Source: Pelagibacterales bacterium MED-G43 | Lineage (GTDB): Bacteria > Pseudomonadota > Alphaproteobacteria > Pelagibacterales > Pelagibacteraceae | Length of the DNA: 18,425 nucleotides | NCBI GenBank assembly: GCA_002457475.1 | Contig: NTJK01000008.1 | Span: forward strand, 1 to 18,425 | Direction of reading: 5' to 3' | Shown: positions 7,085-18,425 of the stretch, one piece after another | Layout of the letters: the number at the start of each line of letters is the position of its first letter | How positions within the stretch are numbered: position 1 is the stretch's first letter | Program-made: the position numbers and the translations under genes | Notes under the pieces: model-generated | Database searches by the model: none | Told to the model about the DNA's origin: nothing | Seen by the model: the letters and a program-made list of their open reading frames with translations, nothing else

Positions 7085-8846
7085 AATTATTCAGTGGAGC
7101 AGAAATAGTATTTAAAGCACTGGAAGACCAAAAAGTTGAATATATTTTTGGTTATCCTGGAGGAGCAGTACTTCCAATCTACGATGAATTAAAAAATCAT
7201 AAAACAATAAAACATATTTTGGCAAGACACGAACAGGGTGCGGGTCATGCCGCAGAGGGATACGCTAGATCAAGCGGTAAGCCAGGAGTTTTATTAGTTA
7301 CATCAGGCCCTGGTGCAACAAATGCAGTAACTGCATTAACAGATGCTTATATGGATTCTATTCCAGTAGTTTGTATTTCGGGACAAGTCCCAACACATTT
7401 AATTGGAACCGATGCTTTTCAAGAGTGTGATACAACAGGAATAACAAGACCTTGCACTAAACATAATTGGTTAGTTAAAGATGTAAATGATTTATCTGAT
7501 ATCATGAATCAAGCTTTTAAAATTGCAACAACAGGTCGACCAGGACCAGTTTTAGTAGATATTCCTAAAGATATTCAATTTAACAAAGGGATTTATAAAA
7601 TAAGTAAAAATAAATTAGAAAAAAAATTAAATGGGACTCTTTCAAATAAAATAAATTTAAAAGATGTAGACAATTTTATTGAGATGATAAAAAAATCTTC
7701 TAAACCTATTTTCTATACAGGTGGTGGAGTAATAAATTCAGGTCCAAGAGCGAGCGAACTTTTGAGAGAACTAGTTTCATTAACTGGTTTTCCGATTACT
7801 TCTACTTTACAAGGTTTGGGTGCGTTTCCTGGTGATGATCCCCAATTCTTAGGAATGCTTGGTATGCATGGAACTTATGAAGCTAATAATGCTATGCACG
7901 ACTGTGACCTAATGATAAATATTGGCGCAAGGTTTGATGATAGAATAACAGGAAAAATAGATGAATTTTCTCCTAAATCAAAAAAGATTCACATTGATAT
8001 TGATCCATCTTCAATTGGAAAGAATGTAAAAGTTGATTTAGCTATTACTAGCGATGTAACAGAATTGTTACAAGCAGTTATAAAAAGATTTAAAGAAAAA
8101 AATAAAAACTTTATCACCTCAAATAAGCAAAAAACTGCTAAGTGGTGGAGCCAAATTAATAAATGGAGAGAAAAAAAATCCTTAAATTTTATTAATAGTA
8201 AAGAGAAAATAAAACCTCAGCACGCTGTGCAAAGACTTTATGAATTAACTAAAGATCAAGATACTTTTGTTACAACAGAAGTTGGTCAGCATCAAATGTG
8301 GGCCGCTCAACATTATAAATTTAATAAGCCAAATAGATGGATGACTTCAGGAGGCCTTGGAACTATGGGTTACGGTTTGCCCGCAGCTATAGGTGTTCAA
8401 ATAGCTCATCCAAAAAAATTAGTAGTAGATATTGCTGGCGAAGCCTCAATTTTAATGAATATCCAAGAAATGTCGACTGCAATACAATACAGGTTACCTA
8501 TAAAGATTTTTATTTTAAATAATGAGTACATGGGGATGGTACGTCAATGGCAAGAGTTATTACATGATAAAAATTATTCTGAAAGCTACACAGAGGCTTT
8601 ACCAGATTTTGTAAAATTAGCCGAAGCTTATGGAGCAGTTGGAATAAGAGCAAAAACTCCAGACGAATTAGATGAAAAGATAAAAGAAATGATTAATACA
8701 GATAAACCTGTAATTTTTGATTGTGTAGTCGATAAAGTAGAAAACTGTTATCCAATGATACCATCTGGGAAACCTCATAACCAAATGCTTCTTGGACCAG
8801 AAGACGAAAAAGAAGAAGTTTCAGATGAAGGAAAAACTTTAGTCTA

Positions 8847-8847
<1 letters not shown>
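7078..8847 (+). CDS. ilvB: Acetolactate synthase (AHAS) catalytic large subunit
   Basis: This enzyme condenses two pyruvates, or pyruvate and 2-ketobutyrate, in the first step of valine/leucine and isoleucine synthesis, using thiamine diphosphate, Mg and FAD. The 589-residue protein has the three domains of the family. The cofactor-activating Glu is Glu52 (in RHEQGAGHAAEGYAR), the middle FAD domain spans about 190-330, and the C-terminal ThDP domain contains LNNEYMGMVRQWQ. In the ThDP/Mg motif, usually GD(G/A), residue 455 is Glu (IAGEASILMN). The ATG is the first possible start because TAA immediately precedes it. It overlaps ilvH by one base. ilvB and ilvI cannot be told apart by sequence alone. 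Confidence 0.96.
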
Positions 8848-10426
<1,579 letters not shown>

Positions 10427-10465
10427 CCCAATCTGACTCCTTAAAGCTCTTATTGAATATATAAT

Positions 10466-10477
10466 AATTTGCAAATT
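10466..10477. repeat. 12-bp perfect palindrome over the putative leuA -35
   Basis: AATTTGCAAATT is its own reverse complement and contains the TTGCAA proposed as the -35 of leuA. It could be a repressor or activator site. Palindromes of this length also arise by chance in AT-rich DNA, so this rests mainly on its position. Confidence 0.35.
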
Positions 10478-10496
10478 CTATCTTTGATTGTATTAT
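10469..10496 (+). promoter_or_regulatory. Candidate leuA promoter
   Basis: TTGCAA (10469-10474, four of six consensus bases), a 16-bp spacer and TATTAT (10491-10496, five of six) predict a transcription start near 10503, giving a leader of about 26 nt before the leuA ATG. It lies in the 102-bp gap after ilvC, the longest gap in the window. I see no leader peptide with leucine codons and no recognisable riboswitch there. Confidence 0.45.
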
Positions 10497-10498
10497 GA

Positions 10499-10524
10499 GA
10501 AGCTTTTGAATTAACAAAAGTTTT
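10499..10524 (+). promoter_or_regulatory. Hairpin immediately upstream of leuA
   Basis: CTTTTG (10503-10508) pairs with CAAAAG (10515-10520) across an AATTAA loop. In RNA the stem extends outward by four more pairs (A-U and G-U) to 10499/10524. The 3' arm ends in UUUU four nt before the leuA ATG. It could act as a weak intrinsic terminator after ilvC, an attenuator-like stop, or a 5' structure affecting leuA initiation. The stem is mostly A-U, so stability is low. Confidence 0.35.
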
Positions 10525-10528
10525 GAGT

Positions 10529-13136
<2,608 letters not shown>

Positions 13137-13154
13137 TTTGTCTATACCGAAAAA

Positions 13155-14000
13155 ATGTCAGTCAGTAGAGATGATTTTAGTATAGCTTTTCGTTCCGCTC
13201 TTTTACAAAGAGGAGGAACTCAAAAATTTTCAATTTTCTCGCTTGTAATTATATCGCTAGTAATTTTCTTTTTAGATGTTTATGGATTTACTGTAGTAAA
13301 AACAGCAAGAAGCTTCATAAACGATGTTGTCTATCGGGTAACTTATTTAGCGTCTGCCCCAACAAGATTATTTCCGGGTATAAATCAAGGAGTCACAAGT
13401 CACTTTAATTTAAAAAAAGAAAACGAACAATTAAGACAAGTTATAGAGCGTTATAAGGCTCAAGATTTAAATTTAGAATATATATCAAATGAAAATAAAA
13501 ATTTAAAAAAAGTTCTTGATACAGAAGATTTACAAAGTGTTTCAAACGTAGTTTTAGCTAAAGTTTTAGTAGATCGTAATAGTCCATTTTTAAAATCAAT
13601 AATTATTAATAAAGGAAGTAAAGAAGGCATTATAAAAGGAATGCCTGTTACTCAAAATAAATACCTAGTTGGACGTATAGTTGAGACAAATTATTTATCA
13701 TCAAGAGTATTATTACTTAATGATTTAAACAGTAGAATTCCAGTTACATTTGATGAAAAAAGCACGCAAGCGATACTTACAGGAGGAGGGACACGAAAGC
13801 CTGCGTTGTCTTACTTACCTGAAAACTATCAATTTATTGAAGGTATAACCGTATTCGCTTCTGGAAAAGATGGAATTTTTACTGCAGGCACTCCAATAGG
13901 AAAAACAAATGAAAGTGGAGATGTCGAGTTATTTGTTGATCCTAATCAACTATCTTTCGTTACGGTAAATTTAATTAAACCAAGCAAGGAAGTTTTTTAA
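13155..14000 (+). CDS. mreC: Rod-shape-determining protein MreC
   Basis: MreC is a bitopic inner-membrane protein whose periplasmic domain activates PBP2-RodA. The 281-residue product has a short cytoplasmic N-terminus, one membrane helix (about 25-44), a coiled coil (about 84-122, containing KKENEQLRQVIERY) and the two-lobed beta domain with the conserved DRNSPFLKSIIINKGS stretch and GMPV. It lies 18 nt after mreB with no clear Shine-Dalgarno and overlaps mreD by one base. Confidence 0.94.
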   Translation: MSVSRDDFSIAFRSALLQRGGTQKFSIFSLVIISLVIFFLDVYGFTVVKTARSFINDVVYRVTYLASAPTRLFPGINQGVTSHFNLKKENEQLRQVIERYKAQDLNLEYISNENKNLKKVLDTEDLQSVSNVVLAKVLVDRNSPFLKSIIINKGSKEGIIKGMPVTQNKYLVGRIVETNYLSSRVLLLNDLNSRIPVTFDEKSTQAILTGGGTRKPALSYLPENYQFIEGITVFASGKDGIFTAGTPIGKTNESGDVELFVDPNQLSFVTVNLIKPSKEVF

Positions 14001-14512
14001 TGGCTAGAAGTAGCATAATACATAAATTATTCGCGTCGGGTCCATTATTTTTATTATATTATTTATCTATAAGTGAAATTGATACGAACCTAGAAAAATT
14101 ATTTGAAGTATTTTCTCTAAATTTACAAATCATAATAATTTATTTTTGGATAATAAAACGTCCAAATCTAATGGGCTCAGGACATATTTTTCTAGCGGGA
14201 CTTATCAATGACGTAGTGATGGGATTTCCATTGGGCATAAGCTCATTATCTTACCTTGTAGTTTGTTTCGTAGGTAATTATGTTAGAAATAAAAGTGTTA
14301 ACACAACAATTGCATCTGACTGGTTTACTTTTTTAATAGCTTTATTGTTTGCCAATTTACTTTTCTTTTCATTGTTAAATAATTTTTCAGAAGTTGTCGT
14401 TTCTTATTCTAAAATAGGTTACAATACTTTCTTTACTTTATTTTTATTTCCAGTTTTTTGGTTATTATTCAATCTTTATCAAATAAGTTTCATAGGTACT
14501 CAAGATGCTTAG
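14000..14512 (+). CDS. mreD: Rod-shape-determining membrane protein MreD
   Basis: A 170-residue, strongly hydrophobic protein with about five or six predicted membrane helices, basic near its N-terminus. Sequence similarity in MreD is weak across bacteria, so the call rests on size, topology, the GLINDVVMGFPLGISSLSYL segment (an LxxDxxxGxPLGxxxL-like pattern typical of MreD) and the position between mreC and the PBP2 gene. Start overlaps the mreC stop by one base; its end overlaps mrdA by 8 nt, which fits coupled translation of the complex. Confidence 0.9.
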   Translation: MARSSIIHKLFASGPLFLLYYLSISEIDTNLEKLFEVFSLNLQIIIIYFWIIKRPNLMGSGHIFLAGLINDVVMGFPLGISSLSYLVVCFVGNYVRNKSVNTTIASDWFTFLIALLFANLLFFSLLNNFSEVVVSYSKIGYNTFFTLFLFPVFWLLFNLYQISFIGTQDA

Positions 14513-16439
14513 TCCAGGCTCAGGCAATACTGTTATTAAATCAAAGTTAATAAACAGAAGAATGTTTTTAATTACCGCTGCAAAAGCTGTAGTGATGGTT
14601 GGGTTAGTAGGTAGACTTATATCTCTTCAAATTAATCAAGCCACAAAATATAAATCATTATCTGATAAAAATAGATTTAGAGAATGGAAGCTGGCACCTG
14701 AACGAGGAGCAATTAAAGATTTCTTTAATACAGAGATCGCCTCGAACGAACCACTTTATCAAGTACATTTAGTTCCAGAAAACGCAAAAGATTTAGATAA
14801 TTTGTTTGTAAGATTAAAAGCAATTTTAAATATTACTGATAAAAAAGTTTCGTATTTAAAAAGACTTATAAGAAAACAGAAACCTTGGGAGCCAGTAATA
14901 GTTTCTGAAAATTTAGACTGGTCTGATTTCTCGAGAATAAATTTATTTTTACATGAGCTAGAAGGAATAGAGCCTATTGTATCTGTTGCAAGAACTTATC
15001 CTGATAATTCTTCAGCTCATATTTTAGGTTACGTTTCTCAAATAAGTGCAAAAGATTTACAATCAAAAGAATATCTTAAAGATTTAGCTGTACCAGGTAT
15101 GGCTATTGGAAAAACTGGTTTAGAAAGAAAATTAGATGAACAGATAATTGGTAAACGTGGTTATCAACGTTATGAAGTCAACGCCTACGGCAAAAGAATC
15201 AGAGAAATAAAAATTGATGAAGGGCAGGCGGGTAAAAGTTTCAAAACAACATTAGATTATGAAGTGCAAAAATTTACTAATGAACTATTAAAAGATAAAG
15301 CAGCTGCAGTATGTGTAATGGATGTTTACAATGGAGATATTGTCTCTTTAGTTTCTTCCCCAACTTTTGAACCTAATCAATTTGTTCATGGGTTAGATAA
15401 AGCTTATTGGAATAGTTTAATCAAGAACGAGAGGAAGCCCTTAACTAACAAAGCATTATCAGGACTATATCCTCCAGGATCTACGATTAAAACTCTGGTA
15501 GCTTTAAGTGCATTAGAAAATAAAATTATCAGACCTTTAGATACTTTTAGATGTAAGGGAAAAATAGAGTTATATGGTGAAAAATTTCACTGCTGGGAAA
15601 AAGACGGGCACGGCATTGTAAATCTTAGAAAAGGAATTCAACGATCCTGCGATGTTTATTTTTATGAAGTGGCTAGAAAGCTCGGTGTTGATCGGCTGTC
15701 AGAAACTGCAAAACGATTTGGTTTGGGAAAAAAAGTTTTAAGTGATTTTATTGAAGAAAGATCTGGAGTAGTACCTAATACAAAATGGAAGAAAAAATAT
15801 ATAGGACAAAATTGGTATCTAGGTGAGACACTTCACTCGGGTATTGGTCAAGGATATTTTCAAAGTACGCCGTTGCAATTATGTTTAATGACAGCTCAAA
15901 TTGCTAATGGAGGTTTTGAAATAAAGCCTAGAATTATATTTGATGAAAAAAATGATAATCTTAGAAATTATTTAAAACATAAAAATGAAAATCCTAATGA
16001 GCCTCTCCCAACTGATCTACTAGTATCTAATTTTAATTTGAAACCTTTATTTAAAAACCAAGAACATATAAACCTTATTAAAGATGCAATGTTTTCGTCA
16101 TCGAATGAACCAGGAGGAACATCTTATAGACACAGATTAGAAAACCCAAAATATACTTTTGCAGGGAAAACTGGATCATCGCAGATAAAAAGATTTACAG
16201 AAGCACAACGTGAAGCAGAAGTAAAACAAGAAAGTTTACCTTACAAAGATAGAGATCACGCACTGTTTGTAGCCTTCGCCCCGTACAAAAATCCACAATA
16301 TGCAATTAGTGTTTTAGTTGAGCATGGTGGTTCTGGTGGTAAAGCTGCAGCGCCAATAGCAAGACAAGTTATTAAAAAAGTTCTTGAGAGACATGAATTA
16401 AGAAGAAATATAAATAATCAAATTGGGGACCCCGTTTAA
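14505..16439 (+). CDS. mrdA: Penicillin-binding protein 2 (elongasome transpeptidase)
   Basis: PBP2 is the monofunctional D,D-transpeptidase that cross-links lateral wall glycan made by RodA. The 644-residue protein has a membrane anchor (about 19-41) and a dimerisation/pedestal region starting with the family's ERGAIKDFFN motif. The transpeptidase domain has its three active-site motifs: Ser326-Thr-Ile-Lys329, Ser381-Cys-Asp383 and Lys555-Thr-Gly. All catalytic residues are therefore intact. The C-terminus ends soon after the domain. It overlaps mreD by 8 nt and rodA by one base. Confidence 0.96.
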   Translation: MLSPGSGNTVIKSKLINRRMFLITAAKAVVMVGLVGRLISLQINQATKYKSLSDKNRFREWKLAPERGAIKDFFNTEIASNEPLYQVHLVPENAKDLDNLFVRLKAILNITDKKVSYLKRLIRKQKPWEPVIVSENLDWSDFSRINLFLHELEGIEPIVSVARTYPDNSSAHILGYVSQISAKDLQSKEYLKDLAVPGMAIGKTGLERKLDEQIIGKRGYQRYEVNAYGKRIREIKIDEGQAGKSFKTTLDYEVQKFTNELLKDKAAAVCVMDVYNGDIVSLVSSPTFEPNQFVHGLDKAYWNSLIKNERKPLTNKALSGLYPPGSTIKTLVALSALENKIIRPLDTFRCKGKIELYGEKFHCWEKDGHGIVNLRKGIQRSCDVYFYEVARKLGVDRLSETAKRFGLGKKVLSDFIEERSGVVPNTKWKKKYIGQNWYLGETLHSGIGQGYFQSTPLQLCLMTAQIANGGFEIKPRIIFDEKNDNLRNYLKHKNENPNEPLPTDLLVSNFNLKPLFKNQEHINLIKDAMFSSSNEPGGTSYRHRLENPKYTFAGKTGSSQIKRFTEAQREAEVKQESLPYKDRDHALFVAFAPYKNPQYAISVLVEHGGSGGKAAAPIARQVIKKVLERHELRRNINNQIGDPV

Positions 16440-17563
16440 TGTTACAGCCAAGATCTATTCAATCCTCATTAGGTATCAAAGATAAAATAATGTCTTTAGA
16501 TTATATTTTAATTTTTTCAATTTTACTTCTAGGAATTATCAGTATGTTTGCGATGTTTTCAACAGACGGTGGAGAATTTAAATATCATACCAATAGTCAT
16601 ATTTTAAGATTTTTTGTTTTCTTTGGTATGTTTTTTGTCGTTTCATTTATTTCAATTAGATTTTGGCACCAAACAAGTTATCTTATTTATATTGGAATTT
16701 TTATTTTATTACTTGGTGTTAAGTATTTTGGTTTAACTTCATCGGGTTCAAAAAGATGGTTAGACTTATATTTTATGAATTTACAACCATCTGAACTAAT
16801 GAAAATTGGTTTAATTTTATTTCTAGCAAAATATTATCATCGTATTTCAATTGAAAGTATAAATAGCTTTAGACATTTGCTTTTACCAATTACCGTTTTA
16901 ATTTCCCCAGTAATTTTAGTTGCTACCCAACCAGATCTTGGAACATCAATTTTGATTGCATCAGGGGGCATAATTGTTGCGTGGTTAGCAGGAGTAAGAG
17001 CTAAGTTTTTCATTATCTCTGGTTTTGCGATGATTGCATTATTACCAATAGCAATTTCATTTTTAAAACCTTATCAAAAATCAAGAATTTTAACTTTCTT
17101 GAATCCTGAAAGGGATCCTTTAGGAGCTGGATATCAAATTATTCAGTCTAAAATTGCAATTGGTTCAGGCGGTTTGTTTGGCAAGGGTTTTTTAAATGGC
17201 TCTCAAAGCTATCTAGATTATTTACCTGAAAAACACACAGACTTCATTTTTACACTTTTTTCAGAAGAATTTGGATTTTTTGGGTCATTATTTATTCTTT
17301 TACTTTATTCAGTAATTATCTCTAGAATAGTATTAATAGGCAACATAACTAGAAGTAATTTTGGTAAATTATATTGTTATAGCTTTGCTACAGCATTCTT
17401 TATTTATGTGGTTGTAAACATGATGATGGTGCTAGGTTTACTACCTATTGTGGGGTCACCATTACCAATAATGTCATATGGTGGCTCATCAATGATGGCA
17501 ACAATGTTTGGCTTAGGAATAGTTATGTCTTGTAAGATTTTTAAGGACGTTCCAGTCAATTAA
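16439..17563 (+). CDS. rodA: RodA, SEDS-family peptidoglycan polymerase
   Basis: RodA is the glycosyltransferase partner of PBP2. The 374-residue product is highly hydrophobic with roughly ten membrane helices. It carries the SEDS signatures SSGSKRWLDL, LQPSELMKIGLILFLAKYY and QPDLGTS, the large-loop motif PEKHTDFIF with the catalytic-type Asp268, and PLPIMSYGGSSM near the end. It ends the mreBCD-mrdA-rodA set; the next gene follows after 81 bp. Confidence 0.96.
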   Translation: MLQPRSIQSSLGIKDKIMSLDYILIFSILLLGIISMFAMFSTDGGEFKYHTNSHILRFFVFFGMFFVVSFISIRFWHQTSYLIYIGIFILLLGVKYFGLTSSGSKRWLDLYFMNLQPSELMKIGLILFLAKYYHRISIESINSFRHLLLPITVLISPVILVATQPDLGTSILIASGGIIVAWLAGVRAKFFIISGFAMIALLPIAISFLKPYQKSRILTFLNPERDPLGAGYQIIQSKIAIGSGGLFGKGFLNGSQSYLDYLPEKHTDFIFTLFSEEFGFFGSLFILLLYSVIISRIVLIGNITRSNFGKLYCYSFATAFFIYVVVNMMMVLGLLPIVGSPLPIMSYGGSSMMATMFGLGIVMSCKIFKDVPVN

Positions 17564-17573
17564 ATCAAAGCCT

Positions 17574-17591
17574 AAAATGATCGATTATTTT
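17574..17591. terminator. AT-rich dyad after rodA, possible weak terminator
   Basis: AAAATGATCGATTATTTT is an 18-bp near-palindrome with one mismatched pair in DNA that becomes G-U in RNA, located 11 nt after the rodA stop. It has a 3' arm rich in U but almost no G-C pairs, so termination would be weak. It could also be a protein binding site upstream of the bactofilin gene. Confidence 0.25.
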
Positions 17592-17620
17592 CTAAATAAT
17601 AACTTGTAAATTTATAAAAT

Positions 17621-17666
17621 AGGTGATTAGTTAATGAAAATTATATGTTTGGTGATAAAAAATTAA
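17621..17666 (+). promoter_or_regulatory. Shine-Dalgarno and 10-codon upstream frame overlapping the bactofilin start
   Basis: AGGTGA (17621-17626) is 7 nt from an ATG at 17634 that opens a 10-codon frame (MKIICLVIKN, stop at 17664-17666), in a different frame from the bactofilin. The bactofilin ATG (17645) is 18 nt from the same AGGTGA, too far for normal use. An in-frame TGA at 17624 and the lack of start codons after it exclude an earlier bactofilin start. The small frame may therefore regulate bactofilin initiation, or be chance. Confidence 0.25.
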
Positions 17667-18097
17667 AAATTAAAGACTCAGAGAGATCGCTTATTAGTGA
17701 AACAGTTAGCATTGAAGGTACTATTAATAGTTCAGGTGCAATAGATGTCGCTGGCTTAGTAAAAGGCCCAGTTTACTCTAAAGAACTAATAGTTAGAGAT
17801 ACTGGTTCAATTACAGGATCAATTGAGGCTGATGATGTTGAAATTCATGGACATCTAGATGGAAAAGTTTCTGCTCAAAATATAGTAATTGGAGCTACCG
17901 GAACTGTAAAAGGTGATATTGAGTTTGGAAGCAACCTAAGAACTGAAAATGGTGCAGATATTGATGGATACATAAAAAAAACAAATACTTCTAAATCTAA
18001 GTTAACAGGCGACTTCTTATTCAAGAAAAAAGATAAAAAAGAGACGACAGAAACTGAAGAAAGACCTGACGTTGTAAATAAAGAAGCTATCGCCTAA
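17645..18097 (+). CDS. Bactofilin family cytoskeletal protein
   Basis: Bactofilins polymerise without nucleotide into filaments that scaffold cell-wall enzymes and influence cell shape. The 150-residue product has the family's layout: a short N-terminal tail, a central right-handed beta-helix (about 15-110) of short repeats such as VSIEGTINSSGAIDVAG, LIVRDTGSITGSI and VEIHGHLDGKV, and a charged Lys/Glu-rich tail. There is no membrane segment. It sits 81 bp after rodA in the same direction, so a role in shaping the wall together with the elongasome is likely but inferred. A TATAAA (17613-17618) could be its -10, without a clear -35. Confidence 0.92.
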   Translation: MFGDKKLKIKDSERSLISETVSIEGTINSSGAIDVAGLVKGPVYSKELIVRDTGSITGSIEADDVEIHGHLDGKVSAQNIVIGATGTVKGDIEFGSNLRTENGADIDGYIKKTNTSKSKLTGDFLFKKKDKKETTETEERPDVVNKEAIA

Positions 18098-18130
18098 TCT
18101 ACCGCACTACTATTTTTCAAAACATTGCAA

Positions 18131-18136
18131 TATAAT
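18131..18136 (+). promoter_or_regulatory. Consensus -10 just before the dadA-like gene
   Basis: A perfect TATAAT ends 7 bp before the A of the ATG at 18143, so transcription would begin on the start codon. No good -35 is seen 16-18 bp upstream. An 8-bp palindrome, ATTGCAAT (18124-18131), abuts it. No Shine-Dalgarno is present, consistent with a leaderless message. Confidence 0.45.
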
Positions 18137-18142
18137 TTCCTT

Positions 18143-18425
18143 ATGGAAAATTATAAATGTAAATCTGTTGGTATAATTGGCTCTGGTATTCAGGGTGTAT
18201 GCACAGGTCTTCAATTAATTAAAAAAGGTATACCAGTAACTATTTTCGATAGACACGATCCTTTATCAAAAGAATTTAAACCAGCTTCTTATGGGAACGC
18301 GGGTCATTTCTCTCCCTACGCTGTTCTTCAATTTAATCGGCCAGATGTATTAAGTGATGTTCCAAAAATGCTAATGAGTTCCTATGGTCCTTTAGCTTTG
18401 AAATGGAATTACATACCTAAAATGT
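18143..18425 (+). CDS. DadA-like FAD-dependent amino-acid oxidoreductase (3' end outside window)
   Basis: The first 94 codons are visible and the frame stays open to the window end. The N-terminal FAD-binding motif GIIGSGIQGVCTGLQLIKKG is followed by VTIFDRHDP at the end of the second strand and ASYGNAGHFSPY, which resembles the SxGNAG segment of D-amino-acid dehydrogenases (DadA) and related DAO-family enzymes. Such enzymes oxidise D-amino acids or other secondary amines and usually pass electrons to the respiratory chain. Substrate cannot be assigned from this fragment; glycine oxidase-like or other DAO members remain possible. It starts 45 bp after the bactofilin gene. Confidence 0.8.
   Translation, partial: MENYKCKSVGIIGSGIQGVCTGLQLIKKGIPVTIFDRHDPLSKEFKPASYGNAGHFSPYAVLQFNRPDVLSDVPKMLMSSYGPLALKWNYIPKM

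Noticed and set aside
10495..10509. Tiny frame ATG-AGA-AGC-TTT-TGA as a leuA leader peptide
   Set aside because: Four codons, no leucine, and no ribosome binding site.

Overview
The window is a densely packed, AT-rich stretch of bacterial chromosome carrying core metabolic and cell-envelope genes. Intergenic gaps are mostly below 100 bp, many neighbouring genes overlap by 1-8 nt, and lysine and asparagine codons are very frequent. Together with ThyX in place of ThyA, a short Mrp without the N-terminal domain, and the order hflK-hflC-DUF2065-Do protease-miaA, this points to a streamlined marine alphaproteobacterium of the SAR11/Pelagibacterales type. That assignment is an inference from composition and gene content; no 16S or other phylogenetic marker was aligned.

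Layout. (1) 1-892: the 3' part of thyX (+). Its stop codon overlaps the stop of a convergent gene. (2) 889-2477 (minus): mrp followed by a small predicted outer-membrane beta-barrel gene. (3) 2532-7040 (+): a protein quality-control operon, hflK-hflC-DUF2065 membrane protein-degP-miaA, divergent from mrp across 54 bp. (4) 7078-10426 (+): ilvB-ilvH-ilvC, the first two steps of branched-chain amino acid synthesis. (5) 10529-17563 (+): leuA, then with a single base between them the elongasome set mreB-mreC-mreD-mrdA-rodA. (6) 17645-18097: a bactofilin. (7) 18143-end: the start of a DadA-like FAD amino-acid oxidoreductase that runs off the window.

How the genes work together. HflK/HflC (FtsH regulators) and DegP form an envelope proteostasis block. 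IlvBH and IlvC make the valine and isoleucine precursors, and LeuA diverts 2-ketoisovalerate to leucine. MreBCD, PBP2 and RodA form the machine for lateral wall synthesis, and the bactofilin is a second cytoskeletal scaffold beside it.

Nothing here looks like a mobile element, CRISPR array, defence locus or new multi-gene system. The signals worth a second look are regulatory. Three promoter-like elements sit so that transcription would begin at the A of the start codon or next to it (hflK, ilvB, the dadA-like gene), which predicts leaderless mRNAs. A perfect 9-bp inverted repeat brackets the ilvB -10 region and start codon. A near-palindromic -10 may be shared by mrp and hflK. A 12-bp palindrome and a hairpin precede leuA. 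Protein-level points are Mrp lacking both its N-terminal domain and its CxxC motif, and a Glu in place of the usual Asp in the thiamine-diphosphate/Mg motif of IlvB.
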